Shown: positions 44,253 to 54,173, counted from the first letter of the stretch. The stretch is DNA of 64,000 nucleotides from JANJTB01 sp032027125 (GCA_032027125.1 JAVSMQ010000001.1:2730568-2794567), one strand, 5' to 3'. Numbers and translations are program-made. The notes: generated from the letters alone by a model not told the origin.

Positions 44253-46790
44253 ATGGAATTAATTGTTCTACCAATATTAATTTTGATTATTTATTATTTG
44301 TTTACTTTGCTTTATAAACCAGAAATCGAAAGGCAAATTTTATTGATTGAATCAGCATTTAAAGATTATAAAAATCTTCTTGATTTTTCTAATGGGTATT
44401 TCAATGCTAATAAAATTCAAAATTGGAAAATAAAATATGATGCAATTCTCAATAAAAGTTTTTCAATTAAGTTGAAATTCTTTAGCCCGACAAATAAATT
44501 AAGGTTAAATTATCTTGAAATCGAAAAGTTCAATTTGATTTCAGAGGAAATTCGACAAAAGTATAACGATAATTTCCTTATTGCCGAACTTGAAAAATAT
44601 TCTGAGTTTTTTGACAACATAGAGGGTAGGAAATTAGACTTAGAACAAAGAGAGGCAATTATAATTGATGAGGATAATAATTTAGTAGTTGCTGGTGCAG
44701 GTTCAGGTAAGACTACAACAATTATTGGTAAAGTTAATTATATTATAGATAAATACAATATCAAACCTGAAAATATCCTGTTAATATCATTCACAAAAAA
44801 GTCAAGTGAAACTCTTTCAAATCGAATAGGAATTAAAGGAATAAATGTCTTTACATTTCATAAATTCGGACTTGATACTATATCCGAAGTAGAAAATATA
44901 AAGCCTTCGTTATATGATGAAAGTAAATTACAGAATGATTTACGTAGTATTTTACAAGATCTTTTGAAAGATGCACAATATAAATCTAGATTTGTAACTT
45001 TCTTCATTGAATATTTCAAATATGCTAAGCCACCTGAAAATTTTAAATCAAAGGGGGAATACATTCAGCATCAAAAAGATATAGAACTAAGAGAGTATAA
45101 TAGTACTTTAAGTACTTTTAATGGTATTCAAGTGAGGAGTTTTCAAGAGTGTAAGATTGCAAATTTTCTGTTTAGGAATAGAATTGTATATAAATATGAA
45201 ATGCAATATATTTTTAATACTGCTGATAGAGATAGAAGACAATATATACCCGATTTTACAATATTTATAGATGGCAACAAAAACAATATCAATACGGATA
45301 ATTTGTTGTTTCTTGAGCATTTTGGAATAAATGAGAAAGGGGAAGTTCCCAATTGGTTCGCCAAATCTGGACAAACACATGAACAAGCAAATATTGAATA
45401 CATTAACAAAATAAAATGGGCAAGGGTTACTCACAATAAATTTGGAACTAAATTGCTGGAAACATATAGTTATGAATTCAATAATCAGTCAATATTTAAA
45501 AATTTAATAAATAAACTTGTACAGAATGGGTTAATTTTGAATCCAATGTCAGATGATGAAATTATTAATTTCATTAAAACAAATTTAAGTAAAGAATATT
45601 CTAGCTTTATTAAATTAATGATGACCTTTTTAGCATTGATGAAATCAAATAACTTAACAAATGATGAAATTAGAAGAAAAATTCCTGAATCGAAATTAAG
45701 TATTATGGACATTCGTGCATCAATTTTTTGGTATTTATTTGAACCGGTTTATAATAAATACAATGAAATGCTAATTTCAAACAATATAATTGATTTTAGT
45801 GATATGATAAATAAGGCAACTAATTATATTCGAAATGATAATATTAAATATAATTATGATTACATAATAATTGATGAGTTTCAGGATATTTCATTTGGAA
45901 GATATCAATTAATTGATGCCATCAAAAACAAAAAAGATAATTGTAAATTGTTTAGTGTAGGTGATGACTGGCAATCCATTTATAGGTTCACAGGTAGTGA
46001 TATTGGTCTATTCAATGAATTTGAAAAGTACTTCGGAATTTCAGAAATTTCTACAATTGAAAAAACATATAGATTTGGAAATCCTCTTTTAGAAATATCA
46101 AATAATTTTATTTTAAAAAACCCAAATCAAAGCCAAAAATTATTGAGAAGTTTTGATGAAAGAATAAAAACAAAATATAAAGTTATTGAAGAGGATACTG
46201 AGATTGCTGGGTTGATTGATTTGTTAAAAGATCTCGTGGATGAATATCCAGATATTGATAAGAAAGAGATATTATTATTAGGTAGATATAATCACGACTT
46301 TGAGGACATAAATAAAAGTATTGCTTTTAAATCAACAAATAATGGTGACATTTTGTACTTTTCACGTGGTAATGTCACTTTAGAATTAAAATATATGACT
46401 GTTCATAAAGCTAAAGGATTAGAGGCTGATATAGTAATCTTAATAAATTGTAAATCAGGAACATATGGGTTCCCATCTGAAGTAGCAGATGACCAAATAC
46501 TAAGTTTATTATTAAGTAAATCAGACCAATTTGAGAATAGTGAAGAAAGAAGACTTTTTTATGTTGCCTTAACAAGAGCTAAAGAAAATGTTTTTTTAAT
46601 TACGAAGAAACACAATATTTCAAAATTTGTTAAAGAATTTACAGCATTCAATAATAAAGGAATTAAATATTGTCCTGACTGTAAAACAGGAATATTGGAA
46701 TATAAAAAGGGAAATACAAATGGAAGAAATTGGGCTTTTTGGGGATGTAATAATTATTCTTATGGATGTAAATATACCAGCAATATTTAA
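44253..46790 (+). CDS. HelD-like superfamily 1 helicase with inserted nuclease-like segment, membrane anchor and zinc ribbon
   Basis: 845 residues. It has an N-terminal transmembrane helix (about 3-20) and then the helicase IV type linker (LEKYSEFFDNIEGRKLDLEQREAI). Walker A is GAGSGKTT (K153), FTFHKFG follows, Walker B is DEFQD (541-545), then VGDDWQSIYRF, TYRF, VHKAKGLEAD and VALTRAKE. Between motifs, residues about 300-360 hold EC-x-IANFL, PDFTIF (D334) and LEHFG (E355), a probable PD-(D/E)XK fold. The C-terminus (about 807-843) is a four-cysteine topoisomerase-type zinc ribbon. It should unwind and possibly cut DNA at the membrane. Confidence 0.88.
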   Translation: MELIVLPILILIIYYLFTLLYKPEIERQILLIESAFKDYKNLLDFSNGYFNANKIQNWKIKYDAILNKSFSIKLKFFSPTNKLRLNYLEIEKFNLISEEIRQKYNDNFLIAELEKYSEFFDNIEGRKLDLEQREAIIIDEDNNLVVAGAGSGKTTTIIGKVNYIIDKYNIKPENILLISFTKKSSETLSNRIGIKGINVFTFHKFGLDTISEVENIKPSLYDESKLQNDLRSILQDLLKDAQYKSRFVTFFIEYFKYAKPPENFKSKGEYIQHQKDIELREYNSTLSTFNGIQVRSFQECKIANFLFRNRIVYKYEMQYIFNTADRDRRQYIPDFTIFIDGNKNNINTDNLLFLEHFGINEKGEVPNWFAKSGQTHEQANIEYINKIKWARVTHNKFGTKLLETYSYEFNNQSIFKNLINKLVQNGLILNPMSDDEIINFIKTNLSKEYSSFIKLMMTFLALMKSNNLTNDEIRRKIPESKLSIMDIRASIFWYLFEPVYNKYNEMLISNNIIDFSDMINKATNYIRNDNIKYNYDYIIIDEFQDISFGRYQLIDAIKNKKDNCKLFSVGDDWQSIYRFTGSDIGLFNEFEKYFGISEISTIEKTYRFGNPLLEISNNFILKNPNQSQKLLRSFDERIKTKYKVIEEDTEIAGLIDLLKDLVDEYPDIDKKEILLLGRYNHDFEDINKSIAFKSTNNGDILYFSRGNVTLELKYMTVHKAKGLEADIVILINCKSGTYGFPSEVADDQILSLLLSKSDQFENSEERRLFYVALTRAKENVFLITKKHNISKFVKEFTAFNNKGIKYCPDCKTGILEYKKGNTNGRNWAFWGCNNYSYGCKYTSNI

Positions 46791-47199
46791 TTAACGGAAT
46801 ACTCCGGCTATATTAAACCGATATTATGCCATTTATTCTCTGAGTTGTTGATTGTATGTGACAAGTAATAAAATTTCGAACCTTCTTTGTATCTCTAACA
46901 CCAGAAAAAACAAAACCCTTCCGAAGGTTTGCAACCTTCGGAAGGTTAAATCATTTGCATTTTCCGTCGGGCTTGGCTTTTTCTACCGATATTTAATCCC
47001 GATGGGAAAGAATTAATTTTTAATTAAGGATTACGATTAATTCAAATCAATTCAATCATACAAATCAGATTAATCAATGCTTTAGACAAATTCAAATCCC
47101 GCTATATCATTTCAACCCTTTTCTTTTTCAATTTAATCATTGTTTTAACGATAAATTTCATTATTTTAGCTTTAATTTTGAGAGAATATTGGAGATTTT
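46791..47199. other. Intergenic region with repeats before the aldehyde dehydrogenase
   Basis: 409 bases without a gene. Holds the second CCTTCCGAAGG hairpin, a TTTTCCGTCGGG/TTCTACCGATATTT stretch related to the 18.8 kb repeats, and a TAATTTTG promoter element at 47173-47180, 19 bases before the next ATG. Confidence 0.6.
46914..46947. repeat. CCTTCCGAAGG hairpin, copy 2
   Basis: CCTTCCGAAGGTT (46917-46929), loop TGC, AACCTTCGGAAGG (46933-46945): a perfect 13-base stem. Confidence 0.8.
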
Positions 47200-48639
47200 A
47201 TGCTTAGTTTTGGTCTTCAAATAAAGGCAGCAGAGCCGACCGGAAAATTCCGTGACATCCAAAGTCCTTTCGATGGGCGAACAGTCGGCAGGGTTGAGAT
47301 TCCTGATATAGCTCATCAAGAACTTGCATTGGAATCAGCAGCCCAATCGTTTGAAAATATCATGAAAAAAATGCCTGCATGGAAACGGGCGGAAATTCTG
47401 TACAGAGTTGCAGATTTTATTAAAAGAGATAAGGAATTGCTTTCCCAAACCATCGCAGCAGAAGGAGGTAAGCCAGTTAAAGATGCACGAATAGAGGTGA
47501 CAAGAGCAGCCAACACAGTGAAAATGTCCGGCGATGAAGCACTTAGTCTTAATGGTCAGCAAATTACAATGGACAGAGCAGGAGGCAGCGAAAATCACAT
47601 CGCGTTTACAATCAGGCAGGGGCTTGGTGTTGTACTCGCAATTTCGGCATTTAATCATCCGGTAAATTTGATTTGTCATCAGGTTGCCACAGCTTTTGCA
47701 GCAGGTAATAGTGTTGTGGTCAAGCCTGCTTCGCAGACTCCGCTGTCGTGTATGATGGTTTGCCGGTATTTTATCGAAGCCGGACTTGATGAAGGTATAA
47801 TCAATGTACTTCCGATTTCGGGCAGCGAGACGGAAAAATTAATCGGTGATAAACGAGTAAGATTTGTCTCATTTATCGGTTCGGCTGAAGTTGGCTGGAG
47901 AATTCCCAAACTTGTTGCTCCGGGAACAGGATATTCACTTGAGCATGGCGGAACGGCGGTTGCTGTTGTAGAGAGTACTGCTGATTTGGATTTTGCAGCA
48001 ACAAGTATTGTCAAGGGAGGGTTCTACCACGCCGGTCAGGTCTGCGTATCAACTCAGAATGTATTTGTATCTGCCGGTATTTATCCGCGGCTTATTGAAA
48101 TGATAAAAGAAAAAGCAAGCAAGCTGATTACAGGCGACCCTAATGACGACGCAACGGATGTAGGACCAATTATAAATGCTCCTGAACATTCGAGAATTCT
48201 TTCACAAATACGTGAAGCGGTTTCAATGGGTGCCAAATGCGTTCTGGGTGGTGATGCCGTACATAATACGTGCATTAACCCAACCATTTTGACGGACACA
48301 AATTATAATATGGCTGTGATGAAAAGTGAAGTGTTTGGTCCCGTAATCAATATCAACAAATTCGACAAATTGGATGATGTTATCCAAATGTGCAATAACA
48401 CACCCTTTTCATTCCAAAATGCGATATACACAAAAAATATTGATACTGCTCTCGGGTTTGCACGGCAGATTGATTCAAAAGCAGTAATAATTAATGATTC
48501 GACAGCGTTCCGTGTGGATTGGATGCCGTTTGGCGGCTCGAAAGAATCAGGATTCAGGGTTGGCGGAATTAAATATTCCATTGAAGATGTAACAGAAGAA
48601 AAATTGATAATTATCCGGATGCACGATTATGATGCCTGA
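47200..48639 (+). CDS. NAD(P)-dependent aldehyde dehydrogenase
   Basis: 479 residues of the ALDH superfamily. Conserved features include the cofactor-binding VVKPASQTPLS, the SFIGSAEVGW loop, the general base E in LEHGGTA and the nucleophilic cysteine in GQVCVSTQ. It oxidises an aldehyde to its acid; the substrate is not evident. GGAG lies 5 bases before the ATG. It overlaps the following small gene by 11 bases. Confidence 0.9.
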   Translation: MLSFGLQIKAAEPTGKFRDIQSPFDGRTVGRVEIPDIAHQELALESAAQSFENIMKKMPAWKRAEILYRVADFIKRDKELLSQTIAAEGGKPVKDARIEVTRAANTVKMSGDEALSLNGQQITMDRAGGSENHIAFTIRQGLGVVLAISAFNHPVNLICHQVATAFAAGNSVVVKPASQTPLSCMMVCRYFIEAGLDEGIINVLPISGSETEKLIGDKRVRFVSFIGSAEVGWRIPKLVAPGTGYSLEHGGTAVAVVESTADLDFAATSIVKGGFYHAGQVCVSTQNVFVSAGIYPRLIEMIKEKASKLITGDPNDDATDVGPIINAPEHSRILSQIREAVSMGAKCVLGGDAVHNTCINPTILTDTNYNMAVMKSEVFGPVININKFDKLDDVIQMCNNTPFSFQNAIYTKNIDTALGFARQIDSKAVIINDSTAFRVDWMPFGGSKESGFRVGGIKYSIEDVTEEKLIIIRMHDYDA

Positions 48640-49066
48640 TTTTGTTTTTAATACTCTTATGACTTTCAGAATTTTATTAATGAGATTATTCGGCAGTAAA
48701 CTGCAGAAACTGCTGATAAATATTTCAGAGAATTATTATGAATTACTTTCTGACGGAATGATTCACGAGGATGCAATTGCAGTCATTATGAAGCAGCAAT
48801 ACGACGGAGACAAAAAGCAGATTGAAGACTGCGGCTATTTTGTTTACAGCCGCAAACAAACCATTGATACCGTCTTTTTATCAAGATTTGGCAGCCGCGG
48901 CAGATTTATGATTCATCTGTTCAAACTGATTCAGAAGATTTATCTTGATAAATATCAGACCGGCTACAGAACTAACGAGATTGAAGAAATGAATAGAACA
49001 ATGGCTCTGCTTAACAAAAATTTTAAAAAGGTTGTATTATATATGTTTATGAAATATGACAATTGA
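48629..49066 (+). CDS. Conserved small protein of unknown function
   Basis: 145 residues, helical and basic, with no recognised domain. It overlaps the aldehyde dehydrogenase (start) and the MmcQ/YjbR gene (end), so it is a real member of this short operon. A second ATG follows immediately (MMPD). Confidence 0.6.
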   Translation: MMPDFVFNTLMTFRILLMRLFGSKLQKLLINISENYYELLSDGMIHEDAIAVIMKQQYDGDKKQIEDCGYFVYSRKQTIDTVFLSRFGSRGRFMIHLFKLIQKIYLDKYQTGYRTNEIEEMNRTMALLNKNFKKVVLYMFMKYDN

Positions 49067-49430
49067 CCTGCTCAGAGAATATTGTCTGTCACTGCCTCAT
49101 GTAACTGAAGACATCAAATGGGGGAGTGTACTGTGTTTTTCGGTATCCGAAAGAATATTTTTTGTAGTAAGTCTGGACGAAACACCTCTTGGAGCGTCAT
49201 TCAAGGTCCGGGATGAAGATTTTGATTTTATGTGCGGGCTTGCCGGTTTCGTGCAAGCCCCGTATTTTGCAAAAAATAAATGGGTTAAAGTTCTTGATAT
49301 TGACACAATATCATCAACAGAATGGAAAGAATATCTCTTTCAATCATATCAGTTGATAAAATTGAAACTGACTAAGAAGCTGCAGAAAGAGATTGACGAG
49401 ATGCTGAGTTTGAATAAAAAGGATGAATAA
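49056..49430 (+). CDS. MmcQ/YjbR family protein
   Basis: 124 residues with the family's start (LREYCLSLPHVTEDIKWG), central ASFKVRDEDF and the Y/F...KWVKV strand. The double-wing fold of the family is often annotated as DNA-binding, but its role is unclear. The start overlaps the previous gene by 11 bases. Confidence 0.85.
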   Translation: MTIDLLREYCLSLPHVTEDIKWGSVLCFSVSERIFFVVSLDETPLGASFKVRDEDFDFMCGLAGFVQAPYFAKNKWVKVLDIDTISSTEWKEYLFQSYQLIKLKLTKKLQKEIDEMLSLNKKDE

Positions 49431-49476
49431 AATATGAAGGGACTACTGAACTGCGAAATAAACACTGATTTGAAAA

Positions 49477-49536
49477 TTATAATGACGCACCCAATAAAAA
49501 CAGTTTTTTCCCCGACAGAATTGGCACATCAGGCAT
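49477..49536 (-). pseudogene. Truncated HicA toxin gene
   Basis: An ATG at 49536, overlapping the hicB end, reads MPDVPILSGKKL, the normal HicA start, then diverges to FLLGASL and stops. The dsRNA-binding fold and the catalytic histidine (GSH motif) are missing. Confidence 0.7.
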
Positions 49537-49774
49537 ATTGAAATCCTGACTTATTTTCTATAGATATTTCTCTTACCCCTACATATTTATTAACGTTGTC
49601 AAGTAAATTGCTCTGTTCATCTAAGCAGGATTCAATAGCTTCTTTAACGTTAGCCATAGCCTCATCAATTGTATTGCCATAACTTCTACAGCCTCTAATT
49701 GATGGACAGTTAACTATGAAACAACCATCTTCGTCAACTTCAACTATTATTGGCAATGAAATATTATTACTCAT
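49529..49774 (-). CDS. hicB: HicB family antitoxin without a functional HicA
   Basis: 81 residues of the HicB-type RNase H-like fold: LPIIVEVDEDGCFIVNCPSIRGCRSYG, then TIDEAMANVKEAIESCL. Normally it neutralises HicA. Its downstream hicA is truncated, so this is now an orphan antitoxin, perhaps only a DNA-binding autorepressor. Confidence 0.85.
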   Translation of the reverse strand: MSNNISLPIIVEVDEDGCFIVNCPSIRGCRSYGNTIDEAMANVKEAIESCLDEQSNLLDNVNKYVGVREISIENKSGFQYA

Positions 49775-49946
49775 TTCTCTTTCCTTTAATCAAAAATTAT
49801 AAAGACTATCATTTTATAAAAAATTGTAACATAGATGTTTTTCAAGTTGGCAGCAGTAATTTCTGTTTTTGTCTAAAGCATTTTGCAGGCAGTGAATCGT
49901 TCTGCTATATTTCCGAAAATACTAATAAACTCTAAATTATTGATTC

Positions 49947-50342
49947 TTACTTATTTAATGGATATTTTAGGAGGTTAATATTATTAATAAATTTATAATC
50001 TTTTTGGTTTTTTGATAATAATAATAAATTCCTTGAAATTGATGTAGCGGCAATAATAGAATCACCTATTAATAAATTATGGCTTAATCTGTAGGAAATC
50101 AATAAGTCTGTTGCATTGTTCGAAATAATGTTATCAATCGGTATTATCTCAAATTCATTCAAAAAAATATTCAATTTCTTTTGCTCTGATTTATTTCTGC
50201 ATCCAATCAAAAGTTCCATTTGGCTCATTTGACTAATATAAACTTTGCCGTTGCCCATCATTAGTTCGAAGGATTTTATTGCATCAGGAATATTTCTTCC
50301 TACATCAATGATGACATCTGTATCAACAAGATATTGCTTCAT
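49947..50342 (-). CDS. PIN domain ribonuclease toxin (VapC-like)
   Basis: 131 residues. Acidic residues of the PIN active site are visible: LVDTDVIID early, E in MELLIGC, and D in LLIGDSIIAA. It would cleave RNA, typically tRNA, when freed. It overlaps its antitoxin gene by 4 bases. Confidence 0.88.
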   Translation of the reverse strand: MKQYLVDTDVIIDVGRNIPDAIKSFELMMGNGKVYISQMSQMELLIGCRNKSEQKKLNIFLNEFEIIPIDNIISNNATDLLISYRLSHNLLIGDSIIAATSISRNLLLLSKNQKDYKFINNINLLKYPLNK

Positions 50343-50599
50343 TTATCAACTCTAAATTCTTGAGTTCGAATATTCCGGACATAATCTGAACTGTTATTTA
50401 ATGTATCATTATCAGCCCAGATTCCGCAAAATTTAAAATCTGCAATTTTGAGACTGTCAATTTTATTCGATGATTTTTTGCCATCAACGAATTTTTCAGT
50501 TTCGTGTTTAATATCGTCTAAAATCATTTCAATGAGTGAAATTTTCTCATTAAAATCCAAGTTTTTAACAATATCATCAAAAATAATTGTATTCATCAT
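50339..50599 (-). CDS. Antitoxin partner of the PIN toxin
   Basis: 86 residues (a second ATG follows at once). It ends in a basic-acidic tail SSDYVRNIRTQEFRVDK similar to VapB-like C-termini that wrap the PIN domain. The N-terminal DNA-binding part is not recognisable. The role is inferred mainly from coupling to the toxin gene. Confidence 0.65.
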   Translation of the reverse strand: MMNTIIFDDIVKNLDFNEKISLIEMILDDIKHETEKFVDGKKSSNKIDSLKIADFKFCGIWADNDTLNNSSDYVRNIRTQEFRVDK

Positions 50600-50720
50600 A
50601 TTTTAATAAATTATATAGTAATAATTTCAATTACAGTAACTTATGTTTTCCAAAAAAATTGTAAATGTAAAAATCTAATTTACAGTAAATTTATGTATTT
50701 CTGCTTCAAAATTAATAGAT

Positions 50721-51065
50721 TTATAAATTCAAAAAAAGTGTTTCGATTTTTGAAAAGATTTCATCATAAGTAATATCATAAGACTCGTAAACTTCATCAA
50801 ATTGATGGAAATGATGAGGATATGATTTTAAGCTTTTATGATGTGGTGCATTATCCCAACGCGCAATAAATTTGGAATCTGAATCTTGAAGATGAAATGA
50901 ATAATTTCTCGAATTCTCGTCAACATACTCTTTGATATGAAATTCAAATCCATTATTAAAAATACATTGAATTTTAACAAAATATCCATACCTGAATTCT
51001 TTAAAGTCATGAATCATCATATCAACGATATATTCTTTACTTTTAAGAAAGTTTATAAGATTCAT
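50721..51065 (-). CDS. TumE-like toxin (DUF6516)
   Basis: 114 residues with the family features YSFHLQDSD, ARWDNAPHH and YPHHFHQFDE. TumE/TumA is a described toxin-antitoxin type. It overlaps the preceding gene by 23 bases. Confidence 0.75.
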   Translation of the reverse strand: MNLINFLKSKEYIVDMMIHDFKEFRYGYFVKIQCIFNNGFEFHIKEYVDENSRNYSFHLQDSDSKFIARWDNAPHHKSLKSYPHHFHQFDEVYESYDITYDEIFSKIETLFLNL

Positions 51066-51306
51066 GACTTAATTCTTTAATGAATTCAGATTTTTCAGAT
51101 GCAATTCGATAGTAAGTTTTCCATTCCAGATAATCATCCCACTCTGAAAAATTTTCATTTTGAGCACTATTAACATACTTTTCAAAATTTAAAAAATCCA
51201 TCGAATACTTGTTGGAAAAAAGATTAATTTTCGATTTTGCAATTTGATATTCATACAGCAAATTCAGTATTTCATATTGATTAATATTATATTTGTCATT
51301 CAGCAT
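51043..51306 (-). CDS. TumA-like antitoxin
   Basis: 87 residues, helical, with no strong motif except the position. It precedes and overlaps the DUF6516 toxin gene, which is the normal tumA-tumE order. The WDDYLEWKTYYRIASEKSEF stretch is a likely toxin-binding helix. Confidence 0.6.
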   Translation of the reverse strand: MLNDKYNINQYEILNLLYEYQIAKSKINLFSNKYSMDFLNFEKYVNSAQNENFSEWDDYLEWKTYYRIASEKSEFIKELSHESYKLS

Positions 51307-51459
51307 AAGAAACTCATCATTAATCTTTTGAAAATATTATTGAAGCATCTTTATTCATAATATTGTAATTAGTTACTGAAAGAAAATTATCCAAATATAT
51401 TATTTTTAATAAATGTTACTTATGTTGTAATTTTTGAAATTCCAGTAAATTAAAACAAA

Positions 51460-51499
51460 CCCCACCTAAATCCTCACCACGTGGAGGATTTAAGTGGGG
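51460..51499. terminator. Long hairpin between tumA-like and DUF2142-like genes
   Basis: CCCCACCTAAATCCTC (51460-51475) pairs with GAGGATTTAAGTGGGG (51484-51499), 15 of 16 bases, in an otherwise gene-free 297-base spacer (51307-51603). No long T run follows, so it may instead be a dispersed palindrome. Confidence 0.5.
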
Positions 51500-51603
51500 T
51501 CTCAAATCTTCCTGGCATGAAATAGCTGGCAAGTCTTTACAACAAAAATGTTTACTACTTTTCATTCAGCCACTAATTAATAGAAAAAGCAATTTAATTA
51601 CTC

Positions 51604-53013
51604 TTAACCGGCATAAAAATATGAATTAATGAAACCTGCAGTGATAGATAATATTATGATTGAATACACTCCGAGTATTAAACCGGAGTATTTATCGAAA
51701 ATGTCATTTCTAAATGCATTGTTATAAATTACCAATATCAGTAAAGGCATTACCGGTATAAAATAAACGCCCCTGAGTCCATATATCACATTTGAACCAA
51801 CCGGTGAACCTGAAATGAGAAATACCAACATTACAGCCAGCAAACTGATAATACCGATTATGAGGGAAGTGTATTTAATTTTAGCAGTTAATATAATATC
51901 TTTGCTGCCGTTAAAAAGTGCAGCGGTTAAAATTACTAAAATATGAATAACAATCAAAAATTGAGAAGGCATTGCACCGGCATATCCAAAGTTTCCGAAA
52001 GACCCAAGTAACCATGATTTCCCCTGAGAAAATATGTTCATGAATATATTTCCGAAAGTCTGAAACGGATGCGACAATTGATACGCGAGATTTTTTGAAC
52101 TGTCTGTCATAAAATCTGTCCGTACCTGAGCGCCGCCTGTAAATCCTGCGTTGCTGAGAATTGCATCCCACGATAATCCGGGAAGGAAAATGAGCAGAAC
52201 GAAATAAGCTAAAATTAAATAATAAGTAATAGGATTTTTGAACTTACTTTTCGATACCATTAAAATTAGAAAAGGTATAAAATAGTATCCGTCACCGGCA
52301 AAACGTTGAAAAAAGCATACTATTACCAGCCAGATAATATCTTTTGCCTCGATATGACCATAATTGTACGTCATTTTCAGAATCATTGCAAATATCAAAA
52401 AACTCAGCGATATAGACAAACTGTCCGGTGATATAGAAACAGCCTGATATAATGTCATAGGTGAAACAGCAAAAAGTAATAAAACACCCTTGAAAAATGG
52501 TATTATTCTGATAGCGAAAAAGACTATTATAATATAAAAAGCAAGACCGGCTATTCTTGATGACCAAAGCAGATACAGCGGATTGGAATTGAATATTTTG
52601 CCTGCTGTTATGCCTGCCATATTAGGTATATAAGCAATTGGATTGAATCTGTATTCGGGCAGATTGTAAAATACTCGTTCATTTTTGTTTAGTTTGATTT
52701 TGGCATAATTATCAACAGTCTGCTGTGAGATTTTCTCTTCGGCTGCGAAATTTATATTCTGAAAGGCTTTTGATGTTTGAATCAGCGACCTTGGCATCAT
52801 AAATCCAATTTCTTCGCCACTTTTTTCAGGTATAATCTGCCCTTCGCTTCTGACAAAAGCACTGAGAAAATGCCCGTCTTCGTTGACTGATTGAAACGGA
52901 GGATTCAAAAACACGAATAAAATGCCAAAAAGAAGAGCAACTACAACAAAAACGTATTCTTCGTTGATTCTGAAACTCTTGCTATTACTGATTTCTTTAT
53001 CTGTCATATTCAT
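51604..53013 (-). CDS. DUF2142-like polytopic membrane protein
   Basis: 469 residues with about eleven transmembrane helices. The first extracellular loop PPFQSVNEDGHFLSAF matches the DUF2142 family (usually P-x-x-x-P-D-E-x-x-H), a GT-C-like fold often found with cell-surface polysaccharide genes. Here the acidic pair is E-D rather than D-E. It starts 1 base after the TPR gene, so the two are coupled. Confidence 0.7.
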   Translation of the reverse strand: MNMTDKEISNSKSFRINEEYVFVVVALLFGILFVFLNPPFQSVNEDGHFLSAFVRSEGQIIPEKSGEEIGFMMPRSLIQTSKAFQNINFAAEEKISQQTVDNYAKIKLNKNERVFYNLPEYRFNPIAYIPNMAGITAGKIFNSNPLYLLWSSRIAGLAFYIIIVFFAIRIIPFFKGVLLLFAVSPMTLYQAVSISPDSLSISLSFLIFAMILKMTYNYGHIEAKDIIWLVIVCFFQRFAGDGYYFIPFLILMVSKSKFKNPITYYLILAYFVLLIFLPGLSWDAILSNAGFTGGAQVRTDFMTDSSKNLAYQLSHPFQTFGNIFMNIFSQGKSWLLGSFGNFGYAGAMPSQFLIVIHILVILTAALFNGSKDIILTAKIKYTSLIIGIISLLAVMLVFLISGSPVGSNVIYGLRGVYFIPVMPLLILVIYNNAFRNDIFDKYSGLILGVYSIIILSITAGFINSYFYAG

Positions 53014-53014
53014 A

Positions 53015-53764
53015 TTATTTTTTTATTAAATCCAACAAATTTTGTGCATCCGTATTGGATGGATTTTGTGTGAGAATCATATTTGCATAATGGCTTACTG
53101 AATCCGGAATACCTTTAAAATAGTAACACCTGCCTAAACCGAGCATAGACTCAATATCCTGATTATCGCTGCGTAATGCAGCATAATAGTGAAACAATGC
53201 GGCATCGGTTTTGTTCCGGTTCAAATAGAATCCTGCAAGATTTCTGTTAATCAATAGCTGGTCTGGAGCTAATCTTACAGATGAAGCATATAATTTAAAT
53301 GCTGAGACTGTATCTCCTAATGCCAGATAGTATAAACCTTTATTTATTGTAGCGTTTGTAAGCAAATCGCGGGCAGGTTTCTCAATTGAATTATCGCCGC
53401 CGCCGCTTACTAATTCAATTGCTTTAGTCTGGTGACGAATAACCGAATCCATTTCGCCGTTCATAAAGAAGTAATACCCGACAAGCGTATGAAGCTTTGC
53501 ATGATAAGGATACTTATCAATTAATGCCAGAAGTTCCTTTCCGCCAACCTTAATCATCTCAGTTCTAAGATCTTCGTTGGGGACTGCTGTTGCAGAATCA
53601 ATCAATTTTATAGAACTGTCCCAAGGGTTAAAATAATCGGGCGCAGGAAGGATACTGAAAGAGATAACCAAAATGACCGCAAGAGAATACCAAATCAAAG
53701 CCGGTTTTTTACCGCTGTTATCAAACTCTTTTTGCTCTTTTTCTTTTTGCATTTTTAAATTCAA
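53015..53764 (-). CDS. Membrane-anchored TPR protein
   Basis: 249 residues: N-terminal helix (about 22-40) then tetratricopeptide repeats (about 80-245, with KGLYYLALGDTVSAFKLYASSVRLAPD). It forms a two-gene unit with the DUF2142-like membrane protein and may act as a periplasmic scaffold. Confidence 0.75.
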   Translation of the reverse strand: MNLKMQKEKEQKEFDNSGKKPALIWYSLAVILVISFSILPAPDYFNPWDSSIKLIDSATAVPNEDLRTEMIKVGGKELLALIDKYPYHAKLHTLVGYYFFMNGEMDSVIRHQTKAIELVSGGGDNSIEKPARDLLTNATINKGLYYLALGDTVSAFKLYASSVRLAPDQLLINRNLAGFYLNRNKTDAALFHYYAALRSDNQDIESMLGLGRCYYFKGIPDSVSHYANMILTQNPSNTDAQNLLDLIKK

Positions 53765-54173
53765 TCCTCAGATTAATATTCAGCAATTATGTCAAAAGTA
53801 ATAGAAAAAATACACTAAACTGAAATTCAAAGTATGTATTTATTTTGAATTTGCAAAAAATAATTGTTGCAAAAATGAATTAATTGAAACAAGTTATACG
53901 AAATAATGTAATTCTACCGTCAGGTTTGGTGTAAATCATGTATTTTGACAATGATTTTATGAATATTCAGCAGGTATAAGAAATCTTATAATTTTATCAA
54001 TTAAAGTTAATTTGTCTATTCTAAATCAATCGGGAGCTGCTGGATTTATATGCCGGCAAATTATTTATGAACAATTTTAGACTTAATTCGTCAAATTATA
54101 ATTATTGTGTGGTCTTTTTTGGTTTTCATGTGTCATTATAATAGATTGTTTAACAAAGTAATTTTATAATATT
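53765..54173. other. Divergent intergenic region, nothing recognised
   Basis: 409 A+T-rich bases between the TPR gene and the S41-like gene. No open frame, hairpin or known repeat is visible apart from promoter-like A+T stretches. Confidence 0.5.

Noticed and set aside
49750..49935. Rightward 61-codon open frame upstream of hicB
   Set aside because: A+T-rich, no family similarity, and it covers the hicB start region, where the promoter is expected.
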